The notes under the pieces are model-generated. The model was not told the origin of the DNA and did not search any database. It saw only the letters and a list, made by a program, of their open reading frames with translations. From Mycobacterium deserti (GTDB lineage: Bacteria; Actinomycetota; Actinomycetes; Mycobacteriales; Mycobacteriaceae), in assembly GCF_025345615.1 (NCBI RefSeq), contig NZ_JAODWD010000004.1:310001-374000 (forward strand): 64,000 nt of DNA. Reading direction: 5' to 3'. Each line of letters begins with the position of its first letter. The first letter of the stretch is position 1. This document shows positions 36,807 through 45,413 of this stretch, piece by piece. A program made the translations under genes and the position numbers.

Positions 36807-37553
36807 ATGCCCATGACTCAGCTCAGCGGCAAGGTCGCGTTGGTCACCGGCGCATCGTCGGGTCTCGGCGCGGTCGTCGCGCGGGTATTCGCGCAACGCG
36901 GCGCATCGGTATTCGGCATCGCGCGCAGCGCCGACCAGATGGCCACGGTGTTCGAATCGGTTCCCGGCGGCAAGTACGCGTCGGTGGACATCACCACCGC
37001 CGACGCCTGCAATGACGCTGTTGCCCAATGCGTCGCGGAGTTCGGCCGGCTCGATGTGCTGGTCAACGTCGCCGGGTTCCATCAAATGCGCCACACCACG
37101 ACCATGACCGACCAGGAGTGGAACCACGACCTGGCCGTGAACCTCAACGGGCCGTTCTACTTGTGCCGCGCTGCCTTGCCACACCTGCTGCAAAGCGCAG
37201 GCAACATCGTCAATGTCACCTCCATCGCGGGCGTGGAGGGCGAGGTCTACTCGGCCGGTTACTGCGCGGCCAAGCACGGACTCGTCGGGCTGACGCGCGC
37301 CCTGGCGGTCGAGTACACCAAGGAGAAGATCCGCGTCAACGCGCTGTGCCCGGGCGGCATGCCGACGCCGCAGGCGACGGAATTCACCGCACCCGACAAC
37401 GCCGACTGGGACCTCATCATGCGCATCGCGTCGCCGCGTGGGTTCATGGAGACCGAGGACGTCGCGAAAGCGATCGCGTTCCTAGCCAGCGACGACGCCG
37501 CGGCAATCCACGGTGCGGTGTACCGCGTCGACAACGGCAAGGGCGCCGGATAG
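36807..37553 (+). CDS. Short-chain dehydrogenase/reductase
   Basis: The 248-residue classical SDR has the cofactor motif TGASSGLG at 14-21, NVAG at 87-90, and catalytic Ser139, Tyr152 and Lys156 in YCAAK. The C-terminus VYRVDNGKGAG is typical of quinone- or sterol-like SDRs. It starts 20 bp after the ATPase stop, so it may be expressed with the importer operon, although no functional link is obvious. Substrate and cofactor preference are unknown. Confidence 0.9.
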   Translation: MPMTQLSGKVALVTGASSGLGAVVARVFAQRGASVFGIARSADQMATVFESVPGGKYASVDITTADACNDAVAQCVAEFGRLDVLVNVAGFHQMRHTTTMTDQEWNHDLAVNLNGPFYLCRAALPHLLQSAGNIVNVTSIAGVEGEVYSAGYCAAKHGLVGLTRALAVEYTKEKIRVNALCPGGMPTPQATEFTAPDNADWDLIMRIASPRGFMETEDVAKAIAFLASDDAAAIHGAVYRVDNGKGAG

Positions 37554-37702
37554 CGGAGCTCGCGCTCGATGACATGCGGCTTGCGCCGGCCACAGCGAAT
37601 CGGGTGTGCCCGAGCCGCAACACGATTCGCTCGCCGGCCGGCTGGGCTTCTTGCGCAGACCCGAGCACACCACCTCGGTTATCACCCCGGTCCCGGACAG
37701 AG

Positions 37703-37742
37703 GAGTAGCGCCCCACCGTCTCCCATCGGCGAGGCGCTACTC
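37703..37742. terminator. Hairpin between convergent SDR and exported-protein genes
   Basis: GAGTAGCGC (37703-37711) and GCGCTACTC (37734-37742) are perfect 9-bp inverted arms with a 22-base loop. The hairpin lies in the 200-bp gap between the 3' ends of the two genes. Nothing coding is visible in the rest of that gap. Confidence 0.6.
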
Positions 37743-37753
37743 GTGAATATGGC

Positions 37754-39502
37754 TCAGTGCTCCAGCCGGCGACGCCCGAGGAAGAACGCCCCACCGAGAG
37801 CGGCGAAGCCCAGCGTGCCAACCACTCCGGCTGCGACGTAGAGGAACACGTCACGCCCGGACAGTCCTGCGGTCGACGACTCGTCTGCGGCAAGCCGCAG
37901 CGGGTAGTCGCCCGGCAGAGGACCGTGCGCCGGCGCGTCCAGACCCGGGAACTGCTGGGTCTTGTGCACCTCAAATTGCCGCTCACCGGTTGCTGTTTGC
38001 GTCCACTGGCCCCACGCCGGGGTGACGCCGTCGAGCAGCACCTTGCGCTCGCCGTACTGTGCGTCGTCACCGACGTCGACGATGCGCCGCACCCGGAACG
38101 GCTCGTAGGTCTGTTGCGGATAGCGCACAAGCACCGGGACGTTGTCGTAACGCAGCACCCGCGGCGGCGGTGGCGGCAACGGCAATCCGAACCGCGGAAC
38201 GAATCCGCCGCCGAAGAAGCTGCCGACCGCGATGTTGGCCGCCGTCTGCACCACGTCCTGTGCAAGATCGATCGCGGTGTTGATCGGGTTGAGGACCAGC
38301 GCGGTGAAGCTGTACGCCGCGTACCGGGCGACGTCGAGCACGATCCGGGCCAGCGGTGGGATGTAGACGATCCGCGGGGCGAAATCGTAGATGTAGACGA
38401 TGCGCACCGGTGCCCGGAACGGGTTCATCAGGATCGGCCGGTAGAACTGGTCGTACTCCACCCAGTCGGGCCGCCACTGCCGGACCTTGCGGCCCCACTC
38501 CCAGTCGCGGTCACGGTCGACGCCGACGCGGAAGTCAGCGTTGGCGCCCGCTTTGATGCCGTCGCGGCCGCCGAGGCCCAGGCTCAGGTTGACCGAGCTG
38601 GCGAAGTCGTCGACGTCCTTGGCGGCGGCCGGGGCCGGCTTCTCCTCGATCACCTTGGCGGTCTTGGCCACCTCGATGTCGCGCTTGTCGGCCTGCAGCG
38701 TCTCGGGCTGCGCGGTCTTGAGCACCCGCGCGGCCTCGGGCCCCTGCGGCGTCGCGCTCTCAGAACCCGACGAGTCCTCGGCCTCAGTGGTCGCCTCCGA
38801 CTCCTCGGTGGCCGAGCCGCTGGTCGGCTTTTCGGTGGCGCTCGACGGCGCATTCTCGTCTGCGGTCGCCGGCGCGAGGGCTTCCGACGGCGGCACAGCA
38901 GTGCCAGACGGCTGTGGGACATCGCCGGCTTCGGCCGGGGTTTCTGCCGGCGACGTCGCCGTCGGCGCATCGGACTCCGTGACCGGCGCGCGGCGCGCGG
39001 TCGACGGCTCGGGCTTTGAGGTCGCGGTCTCTTCGCTCGGCGCGGCCGGAGCACTCGGGGCGGCAGGCTCGACGCTAGTCACCGGCGGACGAGCGGGTGC
39101 CGCAGGCGCCTGCGACTGCTGTTCGGGTTCCGGCTCAGCGACGGGCTCGGGTTCGGGTGCGACGATCGGAGCCGGTGCGGGTTCCTGCGTCTGCGGCGGG
39201 GCCTGCACCTTCGGGGCCTGCACCTTCGGGGCCTCCTCGACCGCAGGGGCGGGCCGCGGCGCAGCGGGCTCGGGAGCAACGACATCGGGCTCGGGTGCCG
39301 GTGCGACCTCTTCGGGCTCCGGCGCCGTCACTTCCGGTGCCGGAACGACGAAGGTCGTCGAGGGCACAACCGGCTGTTCGTCGTCGGGTTTGGCGAACGC
39401 GGGAGCGATTCCACCGGTGAGTGCCGTCAGGGAGATCACCACTCCCGACGCGAGCACGGCGACAACGCCGCGCTTACGGCATATTTCAAGCGGTGAACCC
39501 AT
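37754..39502 (-). CDS. Long Pro/Ala-rich exported protein with C-terminal membrane anchor
   Basis: The 582-residue protein starts at ATG 39502 behind AAGGAG. A signal peptide ends near IAPAFAKPDD (residue 37). Residues 40-290 are low complexity (Pro, Ala, Glu, Thr) with short repeats such as KVQAP. A conserved-looking domain of about 250 residues follows, rich in aromatic and Arg residues (WRPDWVEYDQFYRPILMNPF, then VRIVYIYDFAPRIVYIPPLARIVLDVARYAAYSF). The end has one membrane helix and a basic tail GRRRLEH. It resembles a cell-wall-anchored protein without an LPXTG motif. I do not recognise the family. Confidence 0.82.
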   Translation of the reverse strand: MGSPLEICRKRGVVAVLASGVVISLTALTGGIAPAFAKPDDEQPVVPSTTFVVPAPEVTAPEPEEVAPAPEPDVVAPEPAAPRPAPAVEEAPKVQAPKVQAPPQTQEPAPAPIVAPEPEPVAEPEPEQQSQAPAAPARPPVTSVEPAAPSAPAAPSEETATSKPEPSTARRAPVTESDAPTATSPAETPAEAGDVPQPSGTAVPPSEALAPATADENAPSSATEKPTSGSATEESEATTEAEDSSGSESATPQGPEAARVLKTAQPETLQADKRDIEVAKTAKVIEEKPAPAAAKDVDDFASSVNLSLGLGGRDGIKAGANADFRVGVDRDRDWEWGRKVRQWRPDWVEYDQFYRPILMNPFRAPVRIVYIYDFAPRIVYIPPLARIVLDVARYAAYSFTALVLNPINTAIDLAQDVVQTAANIAVGSFFGGGFVPRFGLPLPPPPPRVLRYDNVPVLVRYPQQTYEPFRVRRIVDVGDDAQYGERKVLLDGVTPAWGQWTQTATGERQFEVHKTQQFPGLDAPAHGPLPGDYPLRLAADESSTAGLSGRDVFLYVAAGVVGTLGFAALGGAFFLGRRRLEH

Positions 39503-39647
39503 AGTGCGTGGCTCCTTAACAGTCCCGCGGCAGGTGTAACTCCCCCAACGCTGGTGCCTGTTCCAGCAGTTGCCGCGACGCTCAGGAGATAGATCGCTTA
39601 CCCGGCCAAAGTAGTTACAGGGCCACCGCGACAGTTCGGCGCGACCG

Positions 39648-39845
39648 CTACAGCGGCGGTTGATTGCGTCCGCGCCAGGCGCCGACGGCCAGCGCGATGC
39701 CGATGATCGCGATGATCGGCCCGAGGATCGACCACGTGGTCGTGTTACTCATCGGACTACCGCCGACGGCGCCAAGCCCCTGGAAGGTGAACAACAGACC
39801 GGCCGCCGCGACCAGGACACCGAGCACGACAATGGCGATGCGCAT
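39648..39845 (-). CDS. Small two-helix membrane protein
   Basis: The 65-residue protein has two hydrophobic helices (IAIVVLGVLVAAAGLLFTFQGLGAV and ILGPIIAIIGIALAVGAWRG) separated by a short polar loop (GGSPMSNTTTW), and a basic end RGRNQPPL. ATG 39845 has a GGAGCC site upstream. It sits 145 bp upstream of the exported-protein gene on the same strand. Function is unknown. Confidence 0.75.
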   Translation of the reverse strand: MRIAIVVLGVLVAAAGLLFTFQGLGAVGGSPMSNTTTWSILGPIIAIIGIALAVGAWRGRNQPPL

Positions 39846-39966
39846 GGCTCCACCCTAGAGGCCGGCCGGTGAAAGATACCGGCAGCTCGGCGGGCCGCTT
39901 TCAGTTTGGCGTAGTGGTCCATGCCACATCGCGATTGAATCCTGCTCAGTCGGGAATGGGTGTGTC

Positions 39967-40506
39967 ATGACCGAGCAAAGTAAGGCCGACGAGACTCGTA
40001 AGGGTTTCGTCGATTCAATCAAGGGCAAAGCGAAAGAAGTCGCCGGAGCCGTAACCGGCAACGACTCACTGACCGCAGAGGGCCAACTCGAGCAGACGCA
40101 GGCTCAGCAGCGCAAGGAAGCGAGTCGCGCGGAGGCGATCGCCGACGCTGAAGCCGAGCAGGCGCGTGCCGACATGGCGCAGACGCGACAGCGGGCCGCT
40201 GCGGCGCGGACCGAGGTCAACGCCGACGCCGCGGCCGCCGAGACCGAGATCCGGGCCGAGGCAGCCGCGCAGAAGCAGGCGGGAATGCAGGCCGCGCACC
40301 AGGACGCCGCGCGGCAGAAGGCGCAAGCCGAAGTCGATGCGCAGCGCAAAATTCAGGAAGCCAAGGCCGAGGAGCATCAGGAAGTCGCCGAGGCCTCTGA
40401 CGAAGTGGTCGACGCGATTCTCGACCAGAAGGCCGCAGATCAAGCCGCCGAGAGTGCCCGAGCCGAAGCCGACCGCATCCGCCGCCAGGTCGAGGACAGG
40501 AGCTGA
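39967..40506 (+). CDS. CsbD-like N-terminus fused to a long coiled coil
   Basis: The 179-residue protein starts with a CsbD-type stress motif (RKGFVDSIKGKAKEVAGAVTGNDSLTAEGQLEQTQAQQ) in residues 11-50. The rest is Ala/Glu/Gln/Arg-rich helix, predicted as coiled coil. CsbD-like proteins are general-stress proteins induced in several bacteria. The extended coil is unusual for CsbD, which is normally about 60-70 residues. It is followed after 2 bp by a second coiled-coil gene, so the two are clearly an operon. Confidence 0.85.
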   Translation: MTEQSKADETRKGFVDSIKGKAKEVAGAVTGNDSLTAEGQLEQTQAQQRKEASRAEAIADAEAEQARADMAQTRQRAAAARTEVNADAAAAETEIRAEAAAQKQAGMQAAHQDAARQKAQAEVDAQRKIQEAKAEEHQEVAEASDEVVDAILDQKAADQAAESARAEADRIRRQVEDRS

Positions 40507-40508
40507 CC

Positions 40509-41177
40509 ATGCCGATCACCGATATCCCATTCGCCGTACTTCGATTCCAGTACCAGATTGCGCGGCTACCGCTGCAGGTCATCGAGGACCGTGTCGTCGC
40601 GCGGTTCGATGCCGAGGCACCCGCGAGACTGTTCTACGAGCGCACGCTGGGGACGCTGGACGCGACCGTCGGCGGCGTGCTGCGGGACCAGCAGTTGGTC
40701 GAGCGGGGCGCCGAGCTCATCGAGCGCAGTGACGCCCTGAGCAGGGCCGCCCGTCTGGACGCCGCTGCTGAGCGGACCGAGCAGCAGGCGGAAGCCGAAC
40801 TGAAGGCGACACGCGAGCAGGCCAACAGGGAGCAGCAGGAGGCCCGAGCCGAGAAGGAGCGCGAGGCCGAGCAGGCTCGGACTGAGGCCGAGAACCGCAA
40901 GCAGGCCGCGGTGGAGACCGCCCAGAAGCGCAACGCGGCGGTGTCCAAGCAGGCCGAAGACGCCGCTGCTGCGCGGGTGAAGGCGGTCGAGAACGAGAAG
41001 CGGCAGAAGGAAGCCGTCACTCGTGCGGCCGAGCGCGCGGCCGCCTCGGCGGCTGATGCCAAGCTCGACGACGCAAGCGACAAGCGCACGACGGCCGCGA
41101 CCAAGCGCGCCCAAGCCGATGCGGTGGAGAAGCTCGCCGATTCCGAGAAGGAGAAGCGCAAGGCAGACCGCGGCTAG
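40509..41177 (+). CDS. Coiled-coil protein, mycobacterial type
   Basis: The 222-residue protein starts at ATG 40509, 2 bp after the stop of the CsbD-like gene. The first 85 residues look like a folded helical domain (ITDIPFAVLRFQYQIARLPLQVIEDRVVARF, then ERTLGTLDATVGGVL). The remaining 135 are Ala/Glu/Arg/Lys heptads typical of a coiled coil. Automated annotations often call such proteins IF2-like because of composition; I see no GTP-binding motif and reject that name. It shares its stop bases with the convergent Ser/Thr kinase gene (CTAG at 41174-41177). Confidence 0.82.
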   Translation: MPITDIPFAVLRFQYQIARLPLQVIEDRVVARFDAEAPARLFYERTLGTLDATVGGVLRDQQLVERGAELIERSDALSRAARLDAAAERTEQQAEAELKATREQANREQQEARAEKEREAEQARTEAENRKQAAVETAQKRNAAVSKQAEDAAAARVKAVENEKRQKEAVTRAAERAAASAADAKLDDASDKRTTAATKRAQADAVEKLADSEKEKRKADRG

Positions 41178-42730
41178 CGCGCTGCGTACTGCAGGACCGA
41201 CTCGTTGGTGTCGACCCGGCCGAAGCTGATGATTGTCAGCCGGTCGGGTCGCACTTCGTAACGGGTGCCATCAGCGGGGTTGACGACGTCGTATCCGCCG
41301 CCTGAGGACGGCACCGCTCCGGCGAGTTCGATGTTGGCCCCGTCGCGCAGGCGCTCGCCCCGGTAGTAGTAGGACCCCGACGCGGTTTCGCACACCACCG
41401 CCAGCGAATTGGCGGTGCGGACCATCGCCGCGGGTGAACTGCCGGAGTCACAGCGAGCCGAGTGCCCCACGAAGCCCTGACCATCGGCGCCGGTTATCCC
41501 GGGTGGCGCAGTGCCGGTTGTGGTCGGCGTGGTTGTCGGGGTGGAAGTCGGAGTCTTGGTGATGGTGGTGGTCGACGGCGGCGGAGCCTCGACCGTGCTG
41601 CTGCTCGGCGGAGCCTCAGCCACCGTCGTCTGCGAAGAGTTGTGATTGCCCAGCACCAAGACGGTGGCGAGCATGGCCGCGGTGCCGAACAACACGATGA
41701 CCGCCGCGATCAGCGTCAGTTGCGTCCGACTGAACCGCGACTTGCGCGGCGGGGGCGCAGGGGCAGGTGCTTCGCGATACGGGGTGTACCCCGTCGCGGC
41801 GGGACTCGGATAAAGCGTCGAGAACTGACGAGTGTGCGTTGGCGGAGCAGGCGGAGCGGGCGCTGATGGCGGCGGGGCCGCGGCGGCCGCGGCTTTCGCC
41901 GCCTTCGCCAGCGCACCGGCGGTCGGGAAGCGCGCGGCGGGATCCTTGGCCATGCCGCGGGCGACCACGTCGTCGAATGCGCGGTTGACGCCGCGGGCCA
42001 TGATGCTGGGACGCGGCGGCGGCGAGAACATATGGGCGCTCATCATCTGCCGCAGGTCGCCGGCCTCAAAAGGCGGCCGGCCGGTGAGGCATTCGTAGAG
42101 CAGGCAGGTCAGCGAATAGACGTCGGATGCGGGTCCGACCTGGCCCCCGCTGAACCGTTCGGCGGCCATATACGCCGACGATCCGATGACCATGCCCGTC
42201 GAGGTGACGCTGGCGTCGCCGCCGACGTGGGCGATACCGAAGTCGACCAGATAGGCGAAGTCATCGGAGGTCAGCAGGACGTTCTCGGGTTTGATGTCGC
42301 GATGCACGAGGCCGTCGGCGTGCGCGGCGTCCAGCGCCGCCGCGACCTGCGCGATGATCGAGGCGGCGCGTTGCGGCGGCAACGGGCCGGTGCGGAGCAG
42401 TTCGTCCTTCAGGCTGGGGCCCTCTACCAGGCGCATATCGATGTAGAGGACGCCGTCGATGTCGCCGAAGTCGTGCACGGGGATGACGTGCGGTTCCTGC
42501 AGCCGGGCCGCGACTCGCGACTCGCGCCGGAATCGTTCCTGAAAGCCCGGGTCAGCGGCCACTTCGGTGCGGAGCAGCTTGACCGCGACGGTGCGGCCCT
42601 TGGTCGTGTCGTACGCGCGGTAGACCTCACCCATGCCACCGACGCCGATCAGGGACTTCAGCTCATAGGGGCCGAACCGGGTGCCGAGGCGAGAGCCGCC
42701 CTTCGGCGAGACCATCTGCGTTCCCTTCAT
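41174..42730 (-). CDS. Membrane Ser/Thr protein kinase (Pkn family)
   Basis: Start Met at 42730 gives 518 residues; Met 42715 (behind GAAGGGA) and GTG 42745 are alternatives. The kinase domain has the Gly loop GVGGMGEVY, Lys51 (VAVK), HRDIKPEN (Asp145) and DFG at 163-165. The activation segment ends with IGSSAYMAAERF. A Pro/Ala linker leads to one membrane helix (LTLIAAVIVLFGTAAMLATVLVL), then a Thr/Pro-rich stalk and an extracytoplasmic domain with two cysteines (RCDSGSS, VVCETAS). It would sense an external cue and phosphorylate cytosolic targets. I cannot assign it to a named Pkn. Confidence 0.93.
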   Translation of the reverse strand: MKGTQMVSPKGGSRLGTRFGPYELKSLIGVGGMGEVYRAYDTTKGRTVAVKLLRTEVAADPGFQERFRRESRVAARLQEPHVIPVHDFGDIDGVLYIDMRLVEGPSLKDELLRTGPLPPQRAASIIAQVAAALDAAHADGLVHRDIKPENVLLTSDDFAYLVDFGIAHVGGDASVTSTGMVIGSSAYMAAERFSGGQVGPASDVYSLTCLLYECLTGRPPFEAGDLRQMMSAHMFSPPPRPSIMARGVNRAFDDVVARGMAKDPAARFPTAGALAKAAKAAAAAAPPPSAPAPPAPPTHTRQFSTLYPSPAATGYTPYREAPAPAPPPRKSRFSRTQLTLIAAVIVLFGTAAMLATVLVLGNHNSSQTTVAEAPPSSSTVEAPPPSTTTITKTPTSTPTTTPTTTGTAPPGITGADGQGFVGHSARCDSGSSPAAMVRTANSLAVVCETASGSYYYRGERLRDGANIELAGAVPSSGGGYDVVNPADGTRYEVRPDRLTIISFGRVDTNESVLQYAAR

Positions 42731-42948
42731 TGCATTCCCCGACACAGTCTTGTCGCCGCCGTCAACATTGACGAGCAGCTCCGGTCCATGTTCCCAGTTT
42801 GGCGCTCGACTAACGCACGCTGCGAGTTCGCAAGCGGCACAAGCTAATTGTCACCACAATACAGACGTTCTGAATCCAAGTTGGGATCGGTAGCACGGCC
42901 AGCGATGTGAAATGCGTCAGCAAATACCGACCGGAAGGCATCAAGCCG

Positions 42949-43647
42949 ATGAAGTGCAGACTCGCTTTGATCGCGGCGGCGGTCGCCGTCGTCGCGCCTG
43001 CGTGTTCGACAAACGCGCCGGAGGCGGCACCGACTGCGTCCACGGTCACCGTGACCGCGCCGGCGCCCAGCGGTCCGACCACCGCGGCGCCGAGCAGTTC
43101 GCCGACCGCGCCCGTTTCCTCTGGGGACGCCGGATGCCCGGTGAATCCGGCGAATGCGCCGGTGCCGACCGTCGAGCGTTACGACACGGTGCCAGAGGCC
43201 GATCAGGTGTCGGTTGCGCTCGGCGGCCTAGCGTCGGACACGGTCCGGCCCGGTGCGGCGCCGATCGAGTTCGAGGTGACGGTATGCAACGACTCGCCGG
43301 TCTCCTACCCGTCGGTCGGCCTGACGGTGTTCCTGGAGCAGTGCAGTTGCGCACCCGGCCCGCTGCCGATCGCGCGAGGTTCGGTCGAGACGCTCGACCC
43401 GGTCACCGGGACGTGGACAGCCTCGGACTACCCGTCGGCAGGCACGGGCATGGACTACCTCGGCGCGTTCATGAACGTGCAACCGTTGCCGAAGGGCAAG
43501 GCCTTGACGCTGCGATACCGGTTCGCACTGGACGCCAACATGGTCGACGGTGAGGGCGGTGTCGCCGCGACGGCGGTCACTGCCGACGGCACGCTGAACG
43601 GGTTGGGCACGGCACGCCGGCCGTTCACGGTGTCGACCAGTGGCTGA
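42949..43647 (+). CDS. Lipoprotein of unknown function
   Basis: ATG 42949 sits behind GGAAGG and starts KCRLALIAAAVAVVAPAC, a lipoprotein signal with a lipobox-like APAC. This gives 232 residues; an upstream in-frame start at 42907 is less likely. A Thr/Ser/Pro-rich linker precedes a beta-rich domain (VSVALGGLASDTVRPGAAPIEFEVTVCNDSPVSYPSVGLTVFLEQC) resembling an immunoglobulin-like fold. It is divergent from the kinase gene. Its role is unknown; an envelope sensor or binding protein is possible. Confidence 0.8.
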   Translation: MKCRLALIAAAVAVVAPACSTNAPEAAPTASTVTVTAPAPSGPTTAAPSSSPTAPVSSGDAGCPVNPANAPVPTVERYDTVPEADQVSVALGGLASDTVRPGAAPIEFEVTVCNDSPVSYPSVGLTVFLEQCSCAPGPLPIARGSVETLDPVTGTWTASDYPSAGTGMDYLGAFMNVQPLPKGKALTLRYRFALDANMVDGEGGVAATAVTADGTLNGLGTARRPFTVSTSG

Positions 43648-43666
43648 ACCGCGTTAACCTGACCGC

Positions 43667-43933
43667 GTGAGCAGCCAGAAAGTACCCGGCGGAGTGGTGC
43701 ACAAGCTGCCGGCGGACCTGCGCACGGCGCTCATCGGCAATGACTCGGCGCTCGCGGCATGGAAGGACATCACGCCGCTGGCGCGCAACGAATTCATCTG
43801 CTGGGTCGAGGACGCCAAGCAGGAGAAGACCCGCGAGCGCCGCATCCGCCGGACTCAGGAGGAATTGGAAGAAGGTATGCGCCGGCCCTGCTGCTGGCCG
43901 GGGTGCAAGCACCGCGAACGCAACGGCAAGTAG
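43667..43933 (+). CDS. YdeI/OmpD-associated-like small protein
   Basis: The 88-residue protein starts at GTG 43667. It matches the C-terminal motif of the YdeI family: VPGGVVHKLPADLRTALIGNDSALAAWKDITPLARNEFICWVEDAKQEKTRERRIRRTQEELEEG. It ends with a Cys-rich tail (RRPCCWPGCKHRE) that could bind a metal. It lies 19 bp after the lipoprotein gene and 3 bp before the 3' end of a convergent acyl-CoA dehydrogenase gene. No enzymatic activity is established for the family as far as I know. Confidence 0.8.
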   Translation: MSSQKVPGGVVHKLPADLRTALIGNDSALAAWKDITPLARNEFICWVEDAKQEKTRERRIRRTQEELEEGMRRPCCWPGCKHRERNGK

Positions 43934-43936
43934 CGC

Positions 43937-45217
43937 TCAGCGCCTGCCTGCGAAGTACTTCTGATACGCCTCGGCTGCGGTGGCCAGTTCCGGTCTGGCG
44001 TCGAGCACCTGCTGCATCTTCTTCTTGGCTTCTTCGCGCTTGTACGGCACGAACTCGGTCGGGAAGTCGCCTTCGTGCGGGCGATAGCTCCGTAGCACGC
44101 GACGGGCCACCGTGGCCTTGTGCACCTCGTCCACGCCGTCGGCGATACCCATCGTCGGAGCGCCGGCGTACATCGCCTGAATCGGCGTGAGATCGGTGGT
44201 GCCGAGCGACCCGAGGATGTGCAGCGCGTTGAACGACACCTCGCGCAGCACCTTCGCCATCGTGAACTTGACCGCGGAAATCTCCGTGCGGGCTTCCTGC
44301 GTCGAGGTGTTGTCGATCTTCCACGCCGTTTCGAGAACGAACAGGCGCAGCATCCTGATCATCGCGTAGGACTCGGCGATCTTCTCCTGCACCATCTGAT
44401 GCTCGGAGATGACCTTGCCGTGCGACTGGCGACTCAGCGCACGCTCACACATCATGTCGAAGGCCAGGTTGCACTGCGCGATCGTACGCATCGCATGGTG
44501 GATGCGCCCTCCGCCAAGTCGTCGCTGCGCCAACGTCTTTGCGCCGTCCTCAGGACCGAGCAGATGGTCCAGCGGGACGCGCACGTCGCGATAGACGATG
44601 TGGTTGTGGTTGCGGGGTTCCGGCATGATCTCCACACCGGGCGTTTTTCGCGGCACGACGAACATGCCGTTGGTGCACATCACGAACAGAATGTCGGCGA
44701 CGCGGCCGGCAGAGGTGAACCACTTCTCGCCGTTGATCACCCACTCATCGCCATCGCGCACAGCATGAGTCTTGAACAGATTGGGGTCGCTGCCGCCCTG
44801 AGGTTCGGTCATCGAGTAGGCCGAGAACATGTCCTGGTTCAGCAGCGGCTCAAGCCATCGCTTCTTCTGTTCTTCGGTGCCGTAGGCGGCGAGCATTTCC
44901 ATGTTGCCGGTGTCGGGAGCCGACGCACCGAACATGTGCGGGGCGCCCGCGTAGCGCCCGATGATCTCGTTGAGCAGGCCGAGCTTGAGCTGTCCGAAAC
45001 CCGGGCCGCCGAGGTCCTTGTCGAGGAAGATCGCCCACAAACCTTGGTCTTTGACTTCCTGCTGCAGTTCGCGCACATAAGCCTTGACCGCCGGATCGGG
45101 TGAGCGCACCGCATGCGGGAAGACGTGGTCGAGCGGTTCTACCTTTTCCTCACAGAACTGCTTGACCCAGTCGAGCTTTTCCTGAAACTCCGGTTCGGTG
45201 CTGAAATCCCACGCCAT
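43937..45217 (-). CDS. Acyl-CoA dehydrogenase
   Basis: The 426-residue flavoprotein starts at ATG 45217. It has the ACAD pattern: FLDKDLGGPGFGQLKLGLLNEIIGR, the FAD/substrate signature FSAYSMTEPQGGSD, WVINGEKWFTSAGRVADIL, and a C-terminal helical domain with LGSLGTTDLTPIQAMYAGAPTMGIADGVDEVHKATVARRVL. Such enzymes make the trans-2 double bond of acyl-CoA during beta-oxidation of fatty acids or sterol side chains. Mycobacteria have many copies and chain specificity cannot be read here. It is transcribed alone; the opposite strand encodes a transglycosylase. Confidence 0.93.
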   Translation of the reverse strand: MAWDFSTEPEFQEKLDWVKQFCEEKVEPLDHVFPHAVRSPDPAVKAYVRELQQEVKDQGLWAIFLDKDLGGPGFGQLKLGLLNEIIGRYAGAPHMFGASAPDTGNMEMLAAYGTEEQKKRWLEPLLNQDMFSAYSMTEPQGGSDPNLFKTHAVRDGDEWVINGEKWFTSAGRVADILFVMCTNGMFVVPRKTPGVEIMPEPRNHNHIVYRDVRVPLDHLLGPEDGAKTLAQRRLGGGRIHHAMRTIAQCNLAFDMMCERALSRQSHGKVISEHQMVQEKIAESYAMIRMLRLFVLETAWKIDNTSTQEARTEISAVKFTMAKVLREVSFNALHILGSLGTTDLTPIQAMYAGAPTMGIADGVDEVHKATVARRVLRSYRPHEGDFPTEFVPYKREEAKKKMQQVLDARPELATAAEAYQKYFAGRR

Positions 45218-45413
45218 GCTCGCAGTGTGTCATCTTGATCTCACACCGCGATGCAGGTCTGCGCATTGGGGCCGCAATCCACGGCGGCGGAGGCCGCAGC
45301 AGGTGCATGAGCCTTTTTGCTCGTGTTCGACGGCATTATGCTGGCTCCATTGCTACCAACCCCGGGACCGTCCATCAGGCGACGCTGCTCGTCGACCCGG
45401 AAGACTCGGCGCG

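Noticed and set aside
40509..41177. Translation initiation factor IF2-like protein
   Set aside because: The name arises from coiled-coil composition. There is no G-domain motif such as a P-loop or NKxD.
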